Part shown: one piece after another, positions 13,627 to 25,010 of the stretch
How the letters are laid out: every line of letters starts with the position of its first letter
Position numbering within the stretch: the stretch's first letter is position 1
Assembly (NCBI RefSeq): GCF_028769735.1
Contig: NC_088194.1
Location: forward strand, 1,062,319 to 1,126,318
Source of the DNA: Zonotrichia leucophrys gambelii
Taxonomy: Eukaryota; Chordata; Aves; Passeriformes; Passerellidae
DNA length: 64,000 nt
Reading direction: 5' to 3'
Program-made: the position numbers and the translations under genes
Notes under the pieces: generated by a model
The model's database searches: none
Seen by the model: only the letters and a program-made list of their open reading frames with translations
Told to the model about the DNA's origin: nothing

Positions 13627-13885
13627 GAGCGTCCATGGAGGACGTCTCCCCTTCCATGGAGGGTGATCTCCCTGGGTCTGAGCATCCATGGAGGATGTCT
13701 CTCCTTCCTTGGAGGCTACTCTCTTTGGGTGTGAGCATCCATGGAAGTCTCCCCTTCCATGAAGGTTGCTCTCCCTGGGTGTGAGCATCCATGGAGGAAT
13801 TCTCCCCTTCCATGGGGGTTGCTCTCCCTCGGTGTGAGCATCCATGGAGGAGGTCTCCCCTTCCTTGGAGGCTGCTCTCCCTGCC
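13627..13885. repeat. About 55-bp minisatellite, 5 copies
   Basis: Unit contains GTGAGCATCCATGGAGGA and CTCCCCTTCCATGGAGG plus TGCTCTCCCT. The copy at about 13733 lacks a few bases. Open frames across it are repeat translations. Confidence 0.9.
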
Positions 13886-14878
13886 CATGGAGCTCATTCC
13901 CTGTTGTCCTGCCCTCTGCAATGTCCCTCTCTGGCTGGGGACAAACAGCCTGGCCAGGAGAGCAGCACTTCACTCGCCCCAGGGAGGAGCAGCAGGATGG
14001 CAAAGGAGAGCAGGGAATCAAACAAGAGCCTGTAAAAACTTCCCTACATCCCTGCCAGCACCAGGAACAATGGCAGAACCTCAATGGGAAGAAGGAAAGA
14101 AGCTTCTCCCTAAGCTTTCCCCAAGCAGATCATCACAGAACTCCACTTCACACACGTGCTAAATTATTCTGAATTAAAGGCCATGGGTGAGGGGGAATAA
14201 AATCTTGTTTATTAATTTCAAGCATTCACATGAGCAGGATAAATCTATCACATCACACCCAGCACCACAGCCCTTCCCTGAAGGAAGGGCCAGGGCCAGC
14301 TCCTTGTGCCCTTTTGGGTTTTTCAGAGATCCCAACGAGCACACGAGCGAAACGAGCGGGTCCAGCACAGGTCAAAAGTCAGCTCATTTCTACATCTCTC
14401 ACAAGAGGGTTTGCATAAAGTCACAAAGCTATAATTGCTCCTTTCCAAAATTAGTTCAGGTGCCATCACCCACATTAGCTCTTTATTATTATAAAGTCTT
14501 TTTTGGTTTTAGTTTGTTTTTTTTTTTTCCTCCTTGGAATCAGCGTTCTGGTATTATTTTATCTTAATCCACCATGAGATCTTTGTGTTCTTCTAAGCAA
14601 GATCAAGACACCTTTTCAAATAGGTTGCTGTGATTTGTAGGTGGCATCTCAGGCACCCAGTTTGATTATTAAAAGCAAGTGGGAAGCACCCAGTTCACCT
14701 CTTTGACTCAAAATTCCCTTCTAGGGTTGAGCAGATTAAAAAATCCCAGTTTCCATAAGGAAGAGGTTGACACATAATCCATTAAAGAGGGATAAAAACC
14801 AACATCAATTGGCAGAGAAGATAAATTAAGCAAAATCAAGTTCCTCAATTAGTCTCATGCGGTTCCACACGCAAGTTT

Positions 14879-14881
14879 TAT

Positions 14882-14927
<46 letters not shown>
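14879..14927. repeat. (TACA)/(TA)n microsatellite
   Basis: Three TACA units followed by about 18 TA dinucleotides ending at 14927. Confidence 0.95.
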
Positions 14928-14928
<1 letters not shown>

Positions 14929-15179
14929 CTCCCTTGCAAATCCTCAAATTAGAATCTTGACTCCATTCAAAGACACATTCATAAACAAAGGGTTAAAAGA
15001 AGAAAGGAAGCATTTGAATAGAGACACAAGGGAAGAAAAACAAAGAAAACTGCAAGAAACCATTTTACAAATCACCATATCCCTCTTTCTAATACTGATA
15101 TCAAGTTATAGCTGTCAGGGAGGAAAATTTATGTATCTGTATAACAGATAGGGAAGAGGGGGAGGGAAGGCAGAAAAAA

Positions 15180-15500
15180 GGAAAAAGAATCCAGCACTCG
15201 TATTTGCAAAACAACCATTAATAAACATTGCTCTGTTGCTGCTTTATTAAACAGATAATCCAACACAGTAATCTGTATTGATTTATGGATTTTCTGATGC
15301 TCTATGACTGGTTATGCAATGAAAGTTCATCCTTGATCTGTAGTCTGGGTCCTGGACATAACTAATTCATAATCTGATTGGAAGTTTTACTTTGTTAATT
15401 CAATTACAGTTAACGGCCGAGGAGAGAGCGGCAACATCTTTGTCTTTCTCTACACAGACGGTTTCTTCACATGCCCAGAACCACTAAACTCTTAAAATCA
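15180..15500. other. A/T-rich single-copy block next to MIR9-1
   Basis: Non-repetitive A/T-rich sequence starting 240 bp downstream of the hairpin in the minus direction. It resembles the deeply conserved non-coding DNA often seen around neural microRNA loci and carries homeobox-type TAAT/ATTA words. It could be part of the primary transcript. No coding potential is visible. Confidence 0.35.
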
Positions 15501-15516
15501 CAGGAGGCAAATAGGT

Positions 15517-15521
<5 letters not shown>

Positions 15522-15548
<27 letters not shown>
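15522..15548. repeat. Poly(A) tract, 27 bp
   Basis: Uninterrupted run of A. It is followed at 15590-15715 by a T-rich/pyrimidine-rich stretch, which is purine-rich on the MIR9-1 strand. Confidence 0.95.
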
Positions 15549-15551
<3 letters not shown>

Positions 15552-15736
15552 TACCTCAGGTTTTAATTCCAGTCTCTGAAAGTTGTCTTTTCCCCCATTT
15601 TTTCCGCCTCTCATTTCCTTTCTCTTCTTTCTTTTTTTTTTTTTGTTTCTTTTTTTTTTTTTTAATATTTTTCTTTTCCTCCTCTTCCTTTTTTGATGAA
15701 TTTCCTTTCTTCTCCACATCCTCCTCAGGCGTGTAA

Positions 15737-15824
15737 TGGGGTTATTTTTACTTTCGGTTATCTAGCTTTATGAAGAATCGACACCACTCATACAGCTAGA
15801 TAACCAAAGATAACAACCAACCCC
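15737..15824 (-). ncRNA. microRNA mir-9-1 precursor hairpin
   Basis: The minus strand carries a full mir-9 hairpin. Mature miR-9-5p (begins UCUUUGGUUAUCUAGC) maps to 15810-15788, 23 nt. Mature miR-9-3p (begins AUAAAGCUAGAUAACC) maps to 15771-15750, 22 nt. Both match the vertebrate mature sequences as I know them. The arms pair over about 22 bp around a short loop (15772-15787), and lower-stem bases GGGGUUGGUUGUUAUC pair with AAAAAUAACCCC. The loop resembles human mir-9-1 more than the other paralogues. miR-9 controls neural progenitor proliferation and neurogenesis, and is processed by Drosha and Dicer from a long non-coding transcript. Human MIR9-1 lies downstream of MEF2D on the same strand, as here. 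Confidence 0.97.
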
Positions 15825-15930
15825 TGGAGTCTACAGCATCAGCAGGAAAAAGCCAACCTCCTCTTCTCCAGGGGCTCGGGGGCACGTGGCTTTTAAGGAA
15901 GGAACGAGGGAGGAAAACGAATAAAAAGAG

Positions 15931-15938
15931 ATGCAAAT
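15931..15938 (+). promoter_or_regulatory. POU octamer next to mir-9-1
   Basis: Perfect ATGCAAAT about 110 bp upstream of the hairpin in the minus direction. A single site gives only weak evidence alone. It is listed because octamers recur across this domain. Confidence 0.35.
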
Positions 15939-17144
15939 ATTAACAGCCAGATCCGGAATATCTTCACAGAGCTCCAGCCCTGGCCCTGCTCCTGCAGCCC
16001 GAGCAGCCCAGAGTGCTGAGCATCGCTGGGACAGGCAGGATCAGGCCCCTAGGAAACACAATTTGGAGCAGAATTACAGGAGAACCACGCAAGGGCTGCC
16101 TATTTTCTGCCGAGTTTCAATTTGTTTCATTTGCAAACCAAATGATGTTCTGCAGGTGCCGAGAATTAAGCCCACATTATTTTTAATAACTATCAAATTA
16201 ATGCATTCAAACTGGTAATAATCAAAGCAAATAGAATTTGCACCCACAACTTAAAATATGCATCAAAGACCAAAAGGACATTTCCCCACCCACAAATGCG
16301 TTGAACGCTCTCTAAACAAAATGACTGCGAGAAAAACCTGTCGGTTAATATAAATAGTAACTTGTGATGCTTTGGATTCAGCCAAGATCTGGGGGAATAG
16401 GGATGAACAAACACAGAAAACACAGAGGAAATGATGAAAGGGATGGAAGGGAGGAAAGAAGGAAGGGAGCGACTCCTGCTCGCGGCTCAGGACCCCGGCC
16501 CTGAGCAACGACCGCGCATCTCGGGCAGGGAGCGGGACCCGCATCCCTGCGTTCGTTCAGGGGGAGAGAGAGCGCAGCTTTCCCCCGCCCGGGAACCGCA
16601 TCCGCGGCTTTGCTCTCCCCGCATCCCCGGCTTTGCTCTCCCCGCATCCCCGGCTTTCCTCCCCGCATCCCTCCGTCCTTTCTTCTTTCGCGGGGAACAC
16701 GCATCCCTCCGTCCTCGCTGCGGGGGCTCCGCTTCCCTCCATCCTTCCTTTCCCCGGGGGCGGCGGGGAACCCTCATTCTCCTTCTCCAGAGTGACCCGC
16801 GTCCCTCCACCCTTTCCTTCCTCCGGGGCGGAACGCGCATCCCCCGCACCGTTGCTCCTCTCCAGGGCAGCCCGCATCCCTCCATTCCTCGGGGAAAGGA
16901 ACCCGCATCCCCCCTCGCATCCCGCATCGCGTCCCTCCCTTCTCCCCTCCGCTCCATCCCTCCTTCACCTGCGTCCCTCTTTCACCCTTCTCGCTGCGGG
17001 GAGCGCGGAGCCCTCGCACCGCCGAGACCCCGCGGCTCCTCCGCCCCCGCGGAGCGCAGCTCGGGCAGCGCGGGGGGCCCTGCCGGCGGCTCGGCGCGGC
17101 TGGGCCCGGCTCAGCTCGGCTCGGCTCGGCTCGGCTCGGCTCGT

Positions 17145-17147
17145 ACC
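17145..17147 (-). other. Candidate 5' splice site of a non-coding first exon
   Basis: On the minus strand the promoter candidate is followed by CACCAG|GTACGAGCC, with the intron starting at 17146. It would end a short untranslated exon of a mir-9-1 host transcript, leaving the hairpin in the first intron or further downstream. This rests on motif and position alone. Confidence 0.3.
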
Positions 17148-17247
17148 TGGTGCCCGCAGCCGCTGCCCGCAGCCTCTGCGCCGGGGGGAGCGGCGCGCGG
17201 CACTTTTCATTCATGCTTTCACACTCCCGGCCCTCGCCGCGGCCGCT

Positions 17248-17273
17248 GATTGGTCCGCACCCGCCTGACGTCA
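17248..17273 (-). promoter_or_regulatory. CRE palindrome plus CCAAT box
   Basis: A perfect cAMP-response element, TGACGTCA, lies at 17266-17273. On the minus strand it is followed 12 bp later by CCAATC (17253-17248), an NF-Y site. This order and spacing are typical of CREB/NF-Y-driven CpG promoters, and place a start site near 17150-17210 for transcription towards mir-9-1. Confidence 0.65.
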
Positions 17274-17337
17274 CCCGCGCCGTTCCCACCCCTCTGCAGC
17301 GCTCCCGCTTCATCAATGGGCTGGGGAGGGGCCGCGC

Positions 17338-17440
17338 GCGACCTGGCACCCCCAAGCTGGCACCCCCCAAACCTGGCACCCCCCAAAGCTGGCACCCTCC
17401 AAGCTGGCACCCCCAAACCGGCACCCCCCAGCCTGGCATC
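17338..17440. repeat. GC-rich minisatellite
   Basis: About six copies of GCTGGCACCCCCAA-like units of 13-17 bp, at the edge of the CpG island. Confidence 0.8.
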
Positions 17441-17449
17441 ATCCCCGCC

Positions 17450-19990
17450 TGCCCCATCGCTGCCACCGCCTCCGCCGTTCTGGCCTCTCCCCGCCATCGG
17501 CACGTCCAGCATCGCCCTGAATCGCCAGCATCACCCTCATCATCATCATCTTCATCGCCACGCTCATGGCCTGGGCTTCACCAGGCTCAGCGCTGCGCTC
17601 CTCATCACCACGGGCATGGCCACCACCCCCAGCGCCACCGCTCATGGCCACCAGCCCTGGGCAGCGCCAAGTGTCCCCTGCCCCAGCCGTGACCGCCCTG
17701 CCAGCAGCGATGTCCCCAGGTCGCCACCTCTGAGCCCACCAGAGGCTCAGCCTGCCTGGCTTCCCCTTCTCGGAGAGGAGAACACCACCCAGTGCCAGTG
17801 CCAGTGCCAAGGCCTGGCCGAGGTGTGCAGATCCCAAATGGAATCAAATGCTGGTTTACTCCTCTGGTTTTAACCCCACCGTTAATTACCCTTTGATTTC
17901 CCTGCTATAATATAAATCCCATTAAAAAAACCAAAACAAAAAGAAAAAAAGCCAAAAAACCCACCATGATTTTTCCTTGAGCAAGAACAGAGGATTGGGG
18001 CTGGTTTTGTTTCGTTTTGTTTTTTCATTTTCTCTTATAGGTTTCTTTACCTTGGAATTATTTTTTTTCCCAGCTGGTTTTTGGGGTCTGTGAGTTTGGG
18101 CTGGGGAGTTACTCATGGCTTTTGTCTCTTTCTGGAGCTCGATTCTCCCGCTGCCACCACGGGTGCAGCCACCCCGACCTGGCAGGGCCCTCTCTCCCAG
18201 TTCCCCCCACTGGGAAAATGGGAACCCACTGGTGTGGCCCCAGCATTGGAGTGGAGAAAGGGGGTTGGGGGAGTGGAAATTGCCCCAAAATAGTCCCAAA
18301 ATATCCCCTAAATAGCCCCAAAACAGCCCTGGGGCTCTGCTCCTCAGGCTGTTCCACCCCGTGGCCTCCTGCCCGGTTCTCTGCCAGCCCCCCTTGCACA
18401 AAAGGGTTTTTGGGGTGCCGTGTTGCACCTTTCCCCTTTCCCTTCGTCCTTCCAGACTTAGCTGAGAGGGAAAACACAGATTTCGGGAAGAAATTCTGGC
18501 TGCTCACGGGGTAAGGGAGGGGCTGCAGCGCCCATTGGAGGCACCCAGGGTTCCTCCCACCTGCACCCCCATATCCAAATTCCATTCCCCAATTTCTATC
18601 AGGGCGGGGACCCTCCCTGACCCCTCCTGCAGCCGCTCGCCCCCCGGGCTGGGCGCTGCCCGTGGTTTCTTTTCTCCCTTCGCGGTTCCCCATCACCCAC
18701 CTGGGCCAGCAGCGGCTTCTCCGAGGGCAGAGGGGGCCGGGGCCGGGGCTCTCCTGCAAGAGAAACCGAGAAGAGGGAAAGGGTTAAAAACGCAGCAGTG
18801 CCCACTGTGCCCATGCAGCCCCCGGGGCCGTGGGACAGCTCGGAGGGGTCCCGGTGTGACCATTCCCCATCACCACTGAAATGGGATTTAGGGACACAAA
18901 AATGAAATGGGATTTTAGGCACACAAAAATGAAATGAGATTTTAGGCACACAACCGCCTGCTTCACCCTCTTTTGATTCTCCTCTTTATTAAATTCACAT
19001 TTTAACATTCTTAATTTTTATTCCAGTCCCCTCTATAAATTATAATATTTTTTTTAACCTGCCAAAAAAGAAAAAACACGACGAATTTTGCGATTTATCC
19101 CGAAAAAGGCTGCAAAGACAGGGATTGCTCTTTCAAATTTGGATTCACCCTGGGATTACCCCGATGACAGTGCATTTTTATTTCTAAATTTAATTTAACA
19201 TCGCGTTAGAACCAACCCGATCTGGGAGGATTTAGGGAAGGGCACGAGCGATTTGCAGAAAATGCTCGGGTGTGTTTTGAGTGTCTTGACAAATAAAAAC
19301 CTGCTCCGTGCTTTGCTGTCTTTCTGAGGGGAAAAAAACCCAATCCAAACCGCAAGGAAGCAAAAGGAGCCGGCGCTGCGACCGCGGGATCTCCCTTTGA
19401 ACGGCAGATTTGAGGATTTCCAGCCTTTAAACTTCCACGCACATCAGTGCATATATAAAAACTTAATTTCCGCGGGCTGAAAACGGGGAGGACGTGACCT
19501 GGTGGGTGCCATGGGCTTTTTTTGCAGAGCCAGGAGTCCACGTACGACCCCAAAAATAGACCCCAAAAAAGCCCAAAATAAGCTCGGGTTGATTTTTCCC
19601 CTTGCACTCTTTGAGCGCTGCTTCTTCCCCTCGCTAAGGAAAGAATCAAGGACAGGGATGAGGCTTTTAAAGACCAAAATCAAAACAACAACAACGACAA
19701 AAAAAAGGGCAATCAGAACTAAAATATAAGTTAAAATAAAAATTAAAATTAAAATGAAGATTATAGCTTCCTTGGCAGGAAAAAACAACCAAAACAAACC
19801 CCCAAAAAAGCCATGTGGGATTTTCCATCGGCGGCAGGAATGGAACACCCGGGCCCGCTGCAACCGAGAGGCGAATTTCGGCCGGAGCATCACGTTTGGC
19901 TTCAATAACTTCTATAAAAACCCCTAAACCCGTTTAATTTGGGTTCCCTGCACTGCCTGAGGAGGGGGAGCCTTAGCGGGTCCATCCCAG
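17450..19990. other. Gene-free stretch upstream of MIR9-1
   Basis: No exon is supported. Short A/T-rich and GC-rich segments alternate, with three copies of an AAATGGGATTTTAGGCACAC-type unit at about 18877-18955 and no transposon that I can name. Part of it may be intron or 5' flank of the miR-9-1 host transcript. Confidence 0.4.
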
Positions 19991-20627
19991 GGCAGGAATT
20001 CTCAGGGTTCAGGGCTATTAATGAAGCTGCTCCCACCTTGTTATGGTAGGGGGAGAAATTTAAGAAATTCCGCACGGGGAGAAGTTCCAGAGGTGGGGAG
20101 GAACCGTTCCCGCTCCTTTCTGCCTCGGAGGATGTGCAGAACCTTTGCTCTGGGCTTATTTCCGCTCTCATTTCATTCATTGGCTTATTCCAAATTTAGG
20201 ATCCAGCCCCGCGCATCCCAACCCTCCCCAAATTCCTGCTCGGGGATGAGGGCACCAGGACCCTTCTGTCCCCTCTCCCTCGGTGTCTGTGTCACCGCTG
20301 CCCCCTCCCCGAGGCTCAGCCCGACCCCCGGAGCATCCTCGGCCACCCCTATGAGAGCGAGGATTTGGGGGTCCCTCCGAGAGCATCCCCTGGAGCAAAG
20401 CACAAAGCGCCGGGGCTTGGTGAGACCCAGGCCGCTCCCATCCCCTGCCCCAGGCACTCCGCACCCCAAAATCTGGATTTTCCAGCCGGGAGAAGGTGGA
20501 AGAAGTGAATCCCTCACCCAAAGTGGCTTTGGGTCACTTGCGGGCCGAGAGAACAGCGAGGATGGACGCGCTCGGCCGTGCCCAAACTTTCTTCGCTCGG
20601 GTGCGGGAATGCGGCGGGACGGGAGGA

Positions 20628-20745
20628 AAGGGAAGAGGGAAAAGGGAAAAGGGAAAAAAAGGGAAAAAAAGGGGAAAAAAAGGGAAAAAAAGGGGGGAAA
20701 AAGGGGAAAAGGGAAAGGCGAAAAGGGAAAAGGGAAGGAAGCTCC
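20628..20745. repeat. Polypurine (GGGAAAA)n tract
   Basis: About 118 bp almost free of pyrimidines on the plus strand. The K/G/E-rich frames across it are artefacts. Such tracts can form triplex DNA or R-loops. Confidence 0.9.
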
Positions 20746-21614
20746 CCCTGTCCCGGGGATTTAGGAGCAACTCCGACCCCTCATCCCCGACCCCAGGCAG
20801 GAGCTGGACCCTCTCCCGGGGCATTTTCCCCTCAGCTCTGCGGCCCCCAGCCCATAATAAAGACGCTTTGAGAGTCCTCTCCCCCTTCCACCCCCCCGTC
20901 CCCCCCTTTACTTTTTTTTTTCTTTTTCTTTTTTTTTTTATTATGGTTTTCTCACCGAGTCCAATAAATCGCGCGGCTCGTCTGGCCTCAGACGTGTTCA
21001 GCAACCCAAGCCCCGCCGCTTTTGTTCCGCCAAGTCTCACATTGTTTGTCCGGCTGTGCGGGGAGGCTGCGGGGGCTCCGCGGGGGCTCCGCGGGCTGGG
21101 TGAGCGATGCTCCCCCTTTCTTTCTCTGGAGTTACCCCGAGTTCTTCACCCACCTGGGGGATGCGCCTGATGGGCAGAGAGTCCTGACAGCTTGGAGCGG
21201 TGCCCTCCTTTCAGTGCCCTGCGTGCCAGGCTGCCCATCAAGCCCTGTGCCCACCGTGCCCACCGTGCCCTGCCCTCACCTGCCCGGCTCTGCCGCGGCT
21301 CCTGGCCGTGCCCCCGAGCCCGGAGCCGCCGGTGGAGCGGAGGAGCGGGGGCCGTGCCCGCCGTACGGATATATAGGAGCGGCCGAGCAGCCTCCACGTA
21401 GCCGATACGTAAAGTGTACGTGGGAGAGTTAAAAAAAGTTGGGATGCAAATGCGGGGCCAGCTCCGTGTTGCGAGAGAGGGGGGGGGTTGGCGAGCTCAG
21501 AGCCGCGCTATTTCCAAGCTTCCTTAACCTCTGGATTGCTCGGAATCGATCGGCAAAGCGCGGCGAGCCTGGCAATTAGGAGCTCATTACCATATATGCA
21601 AATATGGCAACCTC

Positions 21615-21640
21615 TCTCTCTCCGCAGCTACGGAGAGAGA
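21615..21640. other. Perfect 10-bp inverted repeat
   Basis: TCTCTCTCCG and CGGAGAGAGA flank a 6-nt spacer (CAGCTA, an overlapping E-box-like core), 12 bp after the octamer at 21596. Confidence 0.6.
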
Positions 21641-22968
21641 AGCGAGGCAGCTTTGGGGGGTGGGAAAGGGGTGAGGCGTGCTGGGGAAACGGGGATAACG
21701 GGGGCAAAAAAGGTGATTTGAGGGTATTTGGGTGGGTTTGGAGGAAAGCAAAGAGTGCTTGAGGGGCCCGTGAGCCTGCTCCCAATTCGCTCTTTAATTC
21801 CAATTAATATTTTCTCCCTTTGCCATTAACGAGCAGCACGGCCCGGCCCCGGTACCGGGAGCCGCTCCCCAAAGGGCGCGGTGCCCTCAGCCCGCCCCGG
21901 TAACAAAAACCCGAGAATTCGGAATAAAACACGCGCGGAGGGCCCGAGCCGGGCTCCGAGCGCTCCAACCCCGGCCCCAGGGAGTGTTTTAAAGGTAACC
22001 CCTGAACTTCTTGCGTTTTATTAACAATAAAACCCCACCACGGAGCGCAGATCGCCGGTTCTGCACCGCGAGTTCCCCGCTTACCTGCGGGTTTATAAAC
22101 AGCGCGGGGCTTTTTTTCTGCTCGATAAGCAGAGATTAGGGGTAAAATCTCCCTGGCATTTCCTGAGTGTTGGTTAAAGCTGGGGGGACACGGCAGGAGC
22201 AGCGCAAGGCGAGGATTTTTTTCCCCGTTTTTGCCTTTGGCATCTCGCAAAGTTTCCCCCTGCGCGGAGCTTCCCCCTCGATTTGGGAATTGACTTTATT
22301 TTCCTCCTATCACAAATTTGTAATCACGGCGTATTAAAAAATAACTCCCGTCTCATCTTGAGCTCCGATTTTCTTCCCTACTCAGGATTATTTTCTTTTT
22401 CCCCTTAATAAATAACATTTTCTCCCTTTTGCCCGTGGTTTGAACACCCGAATAACGAGAATGACCTCAAAATCAGGAATCATTTCCCTATTTTTTGGTT
22501 TAGTTGAAGTGATAAAAATACGGATAAAAACACCCGAAGTGAACAAAACCTCGGCGAGGGATGGGGGCGGTGGGGGTGGCAGCAGCCCAGCCCCGGGGCA
22601 CGGAGTTGATAACAGCAATTGAGAGAATTGCGGGTGTCTCTTCCCTTCTTTCTTTCCAGTTTTTTAGATAAAATTTCTTTTTTTTTTTTTTTTTAATATT
22701 TGGGAAAAGCCTCTTTCTGCAGTTTCCTTTCCACCTCGGCAGCTGAGGCGCTTTTCCCAGCCCCGTCCGGGTCTCTGCTCTCCGCATTCCTCTACCTCAT
22801 TCCTCTTCAATTCCCGACTCACCAGGATTTTTTTTTTATTATTTTTTAAACTGTCACTATTATTATTATATTTTAAAAATCCATTTATTTACTGCAAATG
22901 GCCAGAAACGATGAACATCCTGCGCGGCCGCGGGTGGAGGAGCCGAGACCATTTTTGCCCATCCCAGA

Positions 22969-22969
<1 letters not shown>

Positions 22970-23030
<61 letters not shown>
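22970..23030. repeat. (TTA)n microsatellite
   Basis: About 20 uninterrupted ATT/TTA triplets. The poly-Ile, poly-Leu and poly-Asn frames across it are not genes. Confidence 0.97.
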
Positions 23031-23032
<2 letters not shown>

Positions 23033-23039
23033 TTCAGCC

Positions 23040-24240
23040 GCCGTTCCTGCAAACCCCCCGTCAGTTTGGAAACGTGGACAGCGCTGGATGGAAAGGAAAT
23101 TCCAAAATTTGAAATTCCCTTTCTGTTCCCCCTCTCTTGGCAAATCCGCAGCTACAGACGCCCAACGAGAGGAGCCGTTTTCCCTGCAGAAATCAGAAAT
23201 TCCCATTACAGCTCCGAGACCCTCTGGCATCACTTCCCACTCTCCAGCGAGGACGGCGGTTTCGCCCACCAGATTATGCTTAAAAAAAAAAAAAGAAAAA
23301 AAGAAACGTGGATTTTTATTTTTCCCAAAAAAAAAGTGGATTATTTTTATTTTTTCCAAAATAAAAGTGGATTATTTTTTTTTCCCCTCCTTATCCCAAA
23401 GTAGCAATTCAAGAAAGTGCAAAACCTTTGCCTCCCGCCGGGACAGACGGTGATTTTGTGATTTTTTGGGTCTCAAAGCGCCTCTTTATTTTCTCTGATA
23501 GCGAACTTTAAAGAGGAGGGGTTGGAGCAAAGCGGTTGAGCAATTTCTCCCATTTTTTTTCGGAATTCTCTCGGCTCCTCCAGCGTCTTCCAGCCCAGGA
23601 GCTTTGTGCCCATCTCATTTTCGCCTTTATTTTTCCAGTGCCAGGCGCTGCCACGGGGCATAAAAAGCATCATGAGTGCCGCAAAACGGGAGGTTTAAAC
23701 TTATTTTTGACGGGAATTTCTGCTGGAAGGCAAATCCCGCTGGGTCTCGGATGATTTTAGGGGATTTTCACCGGGATTTTCGGGGAGGGGGAGGCAGCGA
23801 CCCTCGGGACCCCCGCCCCTCACGGAGCCATTAAAAATGGGAAAAAACCCTCCAGAAAACCCAAACAAAGGCAGATTCACCCCAAAAAGAGTCGGGTTTG
23901 CAGCGCACCAGGGGAGAGGGGAGGGATGCCCCCATACCCGGGTAATCCCGGGGGATTTTGGGTGCTCCGGTGCCCTCCGGGTGCGCCAGGATGGACTCGA
24001 GGAGAGGCCACGAACACCAGAGTGGGGATGGGGGGCACCAATTCAGCAGCAGAGCCCCCAAAACTGAGCAGAAGGCGCTGGGATGTGCCTAAACCTGGGT
24101 GTGCCCTGTGGGCACCTCACCCGGGTGTGCCAGGGTGTGCCCTGAGCGTGGCACAGAGGGATTTCCATCCACACAACAATTCCATATCCCCCAGCAGCTC
24201 CCTGCACCGAGGGCACTGCGGGGGGATGCTCTCCGTGGCC
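23040..24240. other. Gene-free stretch
   Basis: No exon or transposon is supported. Moderately GC-rich, with A-tracts at 23280-23400. Confidence 0.4.
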
Positions 24241-24705
24241 CTGAAAATGCAAAATGCCCTCTGAGATGCCCTCTGAAAATGCCCTCTGAAATGCCCTCTG
24301 AAAATGCAAAATGCCCTCTGAGATGCCCTCTGAAATGCCCTCTGAAATGCCCTCTGAGATGCCCTCTGAGATGCCCTCTGAAATGCCCTCTGAAAATGCA
24401 AAATGCCCTCTGAGATGCCCTGTGAAATGCCCTCTGAAATTCTCTCTGAAATGCCCTCTGAAAATGCAAAATGCTCTCTGAAATGCCCTCTGAAATTCCC
24501 TTTGAAATGCCCTCTGAGATGCCCTCTGAAAATGCCCTGTGAGATGCCCTCTGAAAATGTCCTCTGAAATGCCCTCTGAAATGCCTTCTGAGATGCCCTC
24601 TGAAAATGCAAAATGCCCTCAGAGATGCCCTCTGAAATGCCCTCTGAAAATGCCTCCTGAACACACCCTCTGCGATGCCCTCTGCGATGCCCTCTGCGAT
24701 GCCCT
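24240..24705. repeat. ATGCCCTCTGAA minisatellite
   Basis: About 465 bp made almost wholly of 12-bp ATGCCCTCTGAA/GAG units, with periodic AAAATGCAAA inserts giving a higher-order period of roughly 60-120 bp. The long minus-strand frame (FRGHLRG-like) is repeat translation. Confidence 0.95.
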
Positions 24706-24899
24706 CCTGCAGCCCTGGGCACTCCCTGCCCTCTCCCCAAGGCCGAGGGGGTTTGGGAACCCTGCAGGACCCCAAAGAGGAGGAACCTGCAAATCCCTGT
24801 TTGGGTTTTTTAAGGAAATTCCCTTTTTTGTTTTTGCCTGCCAGCTCAGAGGTGTGGGAGATGCAAAATTCCCCATTCCTCTCCCATCCCATTCCCCCC

Positions 24900-25010
24900 T
24901 CCCAGATTTTCCTGGGGATTTGGACCCAACCAGTTCCTCATTTTCTCATTTAACCCCAAAAGAGCTGAGCTGAAATATCCCATAAATAAAGGGGAGAAGC
25001 TCTGTAAGAA
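24900..25010. repeat. Outlying copy of the 28.2-kb repeat
   Basis: Contains the same landmarks as the array at 28.15-28.68 kb: TTTCCTGGGGATTT, GACCCAACCAGTTCCTC, CATTTAACCCCA, GAGCTGAGCTGAA and ATCCCATAAA. A related unit therefore sits 3.2 kb away from its array. Confidence 0.8.

Larger units (their letters stand above)
16480..17335 (-). promoter_or_regulatory. CpG island, candidate pri-miR-9-1 promoter region
   Basis: About 850 bp of very dense CpG, starting roughly 670 bp upstream of the hairpin on the minus strand. It includes a (GCTCG)n run at 17111-17143 and a degenerate repeat of GCATCCCCGGCTTTGCTC at about 16600-16680. Promoter-type motifs lie at its upstream edge (17248-17273). Long frames on both strands (S/P-rich or R/G-rich) reflect GC composition and have no domain. 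The assignment to pri-miR-9-1 is inferred from position and orientation. Confidence 0.6.
20200..22260. promoter_or_regulatory. Second CpG-rich domain with POU octamers
   Basis: CpG-rich sequence 4.4-6.4 kb upstream of the hairpin, broken by an A/G tract (20628-20745). It holds octamers ATGCAAAT at 21444 and 21596. It also has a TATA-like GATATATAGG near 21368 and a cluster of ACGT cores (CACGTAG, ATACGTAA, GTACGTGG) at about 21394-21423. It may be an alternative promoter or progenitor enhancer. I can assign no coding exon. Confidence 0.45.

Noticed and set aside
15535..15570. let-7-like TGAGGTAGGA on the minus strand
   Set aside because: Only the seed-like start matches; no hairpin and the mature sequence diverges after TGAGGTAG.
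16431..17249. 272-aa frame in the CpG island
   Set aside because: Low-complexity S/P/R composition, equally long frames on both strands and several phases, no domain; typical of CpG islands.
23076..23085. REST (RE1) half-site GGACAGCGCT upstream of MIR9-1
   Set aside because: Only the right half matches; no TTCAGCACC half at a permitted spacing was found.
24089..24892. 267-aa minus frame rich in FRGHLRG
   Set aside because: Translation of the 12-bp ATGCCCTCTGAA array.
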